Of a stretch of 5,517 nt of DNA, positions 4,681-5,517 are shown piece by piece. The notes beneath the pieces are model-generated. The model was not told the DNA's origin. It saw only the letters and a program-made list of their open reading frames with translations, and did not search any database. This DNA comes from Clostridiales bacterium (GTDB taxonomy: Bacteria; Bacillota_B; Dehalobacteriia; UBA4068). Location of the stretch: positions 1-5,517 of the forward strand of contig WRIA01000058.1 of NCBI GenBank assembly GCA_009782975.1. Reading direction: 5' to 3'. The position numbers and the translations under genes are program-made. Position 1 is the stretch's first letter, and each line of letters begins with the position of its first letter.

Positions 4681-5517
4681 ATGGAAAGAACGGATTACTG
4701 CGGAACATTAAGGGCGGCCGATGCTGGGCGCGAGGTAAATTTATGCGGCTGGGTTCAGCGTCGCCGCGACCATGGCGGCCTGATCTTCGTTGATCTGCGC
4801 GATAGAGAAGGGCTTGTGCAGGTCGTGTTCAGCCCGGAAAAGGGGCAGGAGATGTTCGCGGCGGCCGAGCGTTTGCGCGGCGAATATGTGCTGCAAACAA
4901 AGGGTTTGGTACGCCTGCGCCCTGAGGGTTCAGATAACGAAAATCTGCCCACAGGGGAGGTGGAGGTGGTGGCGAAAGAGCTTACCATACTCAACCCGGC
5001 CAAGACCCCGCCCTTCTACATAGAGGATGAGGTAAATGTGGATGAGCTTATGCGGCTTAAATACCGTTACCTAGACTTAAGGAGGCCGGAGATGCAGCAG
5101 GCGTTATGCTTGCGGCATAAGGTTTCCCAGGCCATCCGCCGTTTTCTGGACGAAGAAGGCTTTTACGAGATAGAAACGCCCATACTTTGCAAAAGCTCCC
5201 CCGAGGGGGCCAGGGATTTCCTTGTACCCTCTCGTGTGCATAGCGGGGAATTTTACGCCCTGCCCCAAAGCCCTCAATTGTTTAAGCAACTACTTATGGT
5301 ATCCGGCATGGATCGTTATTTTCAGATAGCCCGCTGTTTCAGGGACGAGGATCTGCGGGCCGACCGCCAGCCGGAATTTACGCAGTTGGATATGGAGATG
5401 TCCTTCATCGGAGAGGATGATGTGATGGATCTGACCGAGCGTATGCTGGGCTATGTGTTCGAACAATCCCTGGGCCGCAAGCTAAACCTGCCTTTTATCC
5501 GCCTGACGCATAAGGAG
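4681..5517 (+). CDS. aspS: aspartyl-tRNA synthetase, N-terminal part (3' truncated by window edge), probably non-discriminating
   Basis: 279 codons are visible without a stop; bacterial AspRS is usually about 590 residues, so roughly half is present. It is a cytoplasmic class II synthetase charging tRNA with aspartate. Seen: the N-terminal OB-fold anticodon-binding domain at about 1-105 ([21 protein letters not shown] region), the linker with [14 protein letters not shown] at 125-138, motif 1 around 145-170, [13 protein letters not shown] at 173-185, [14 protein letters not shown] at 193-206 and motif 2 [18 protein letters not shown] at 220-237. The GAD insertion and motif 3 lie beyond the edge. 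His31 and Gly83 stand where discriminating enzymes such as E. coli AspRS have Leu and Lys, as in non-discriminating AspRS that also forms Asp-tRNA(Asn). The ATG follows AAGGAGA (4664-4670) by 10 bases, a slightly long but good spacing. It is likely co-transcribed with hisS, 80 bases upstream. Confidence 0.97.
   Translation, partial: MERTDYCGTLRAADAGREVNLCGWVQRRRDHGGLIFVDLRDREGLVQVVFSPEKGQEMFAAAERLRGEYVLQTKGLVRLRPEGSDNENLPTGEVEVVAKELTILNPAKTPPFYIEDEVNVDELMRLKYRYLDLRRPEMQQALCLRHKVSQAIRRFLDEEGFYEIETPILCKSSPEGARDFLVPSRVHSGEFYALPQSPQLFKQLLMVSGMDRYFQIARCFRDEDLRADRQPEFTQLDMEMSFIGEDDVMDLTERMLGYVFEQSLGRKLNLPFIRLTHKE

Noticed and set aside
1..5517. Search for a novel multi-gene system, mobile element, CRISPR array or tRNA gene
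   Set aside because: Every sizeable coding region matches a well-known family, and no repeat arrays, transposase fragments, att-like duplications or tRNA cloverleaf were seen.

Overview
The window carries a housekeeping translation and stringent-response neighbourhood typical of Bacillota, most likely class Clostridia. The plus strand reads: 3' end of relA (Rel, (p)ppGpp synthetase/hydrolase), dtd (D-aminoacyl-tRNA deacylase), a glyoxalase-II-like metallo-beta-lactamase-fold hydrolase, hisS, and the 5' part of aspS. The order relA-dtd-MBL hydrolase-hisS-aspS is familiar from clostridial genomes, where hemZ is often found just before hisS; no hemZ is present here. Strong AGGAGG-like ribosome binding sites, frequent AUA isoleucine codons and intermediate base composition agree with that placement. 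The assignment rests on gene order and protein character, not on a database search.

Layout: 1-1014 is relA, cut at the left edge. A convergent minus-strand alpha/beta hydrolase (1059-1832) sits between relA and dtd, where many relatives have no gene. Between the two stops is a 44-base gap with a long imperfect inverted repeat that may terminate the hydrolase transcript. The divergent gap 1833-2109 (277 bases, AT-rich) holds an extended -10 promoter for dtd and a weak candidate promoter for the hydrolase. dtd (2110-2547) and the MBL hydrolase (2606-3268) follow in tandem. The 69-base gap 3269-3337 contains a near-consensus sigma-A promoter (TTGACA, 17-base spacer, TATCAT), so hisS-aspS can probably be transcribed independently. 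hisS (3338-4600) and aspS (4681 to the window end) are separated by 80 bases with a small GC hairpin and a degenerate CGACTACT-like tandem repeat.

Functionally the plus-strand genes concern tRNA charging and its quality control. HisRS and AspRS charge tRNA, DTD removes D-amino acids from mischarged tRNA, and Rel senses uncharged tRNA on the ribosome. AspRS has His31 and Gly83 at the positions associated with non-discriminating enzymes, suggesting it also makes Asp-tRNA(Asn) for an amidotransferase route to Asn-tRNA. I saw no mobile element, CRISPR array, RNA gene, T-box or novel multi-gene system. The unusual points are the antisense hydrolase, the hisS promoter, the AspRS signature and the small intergenic structures.
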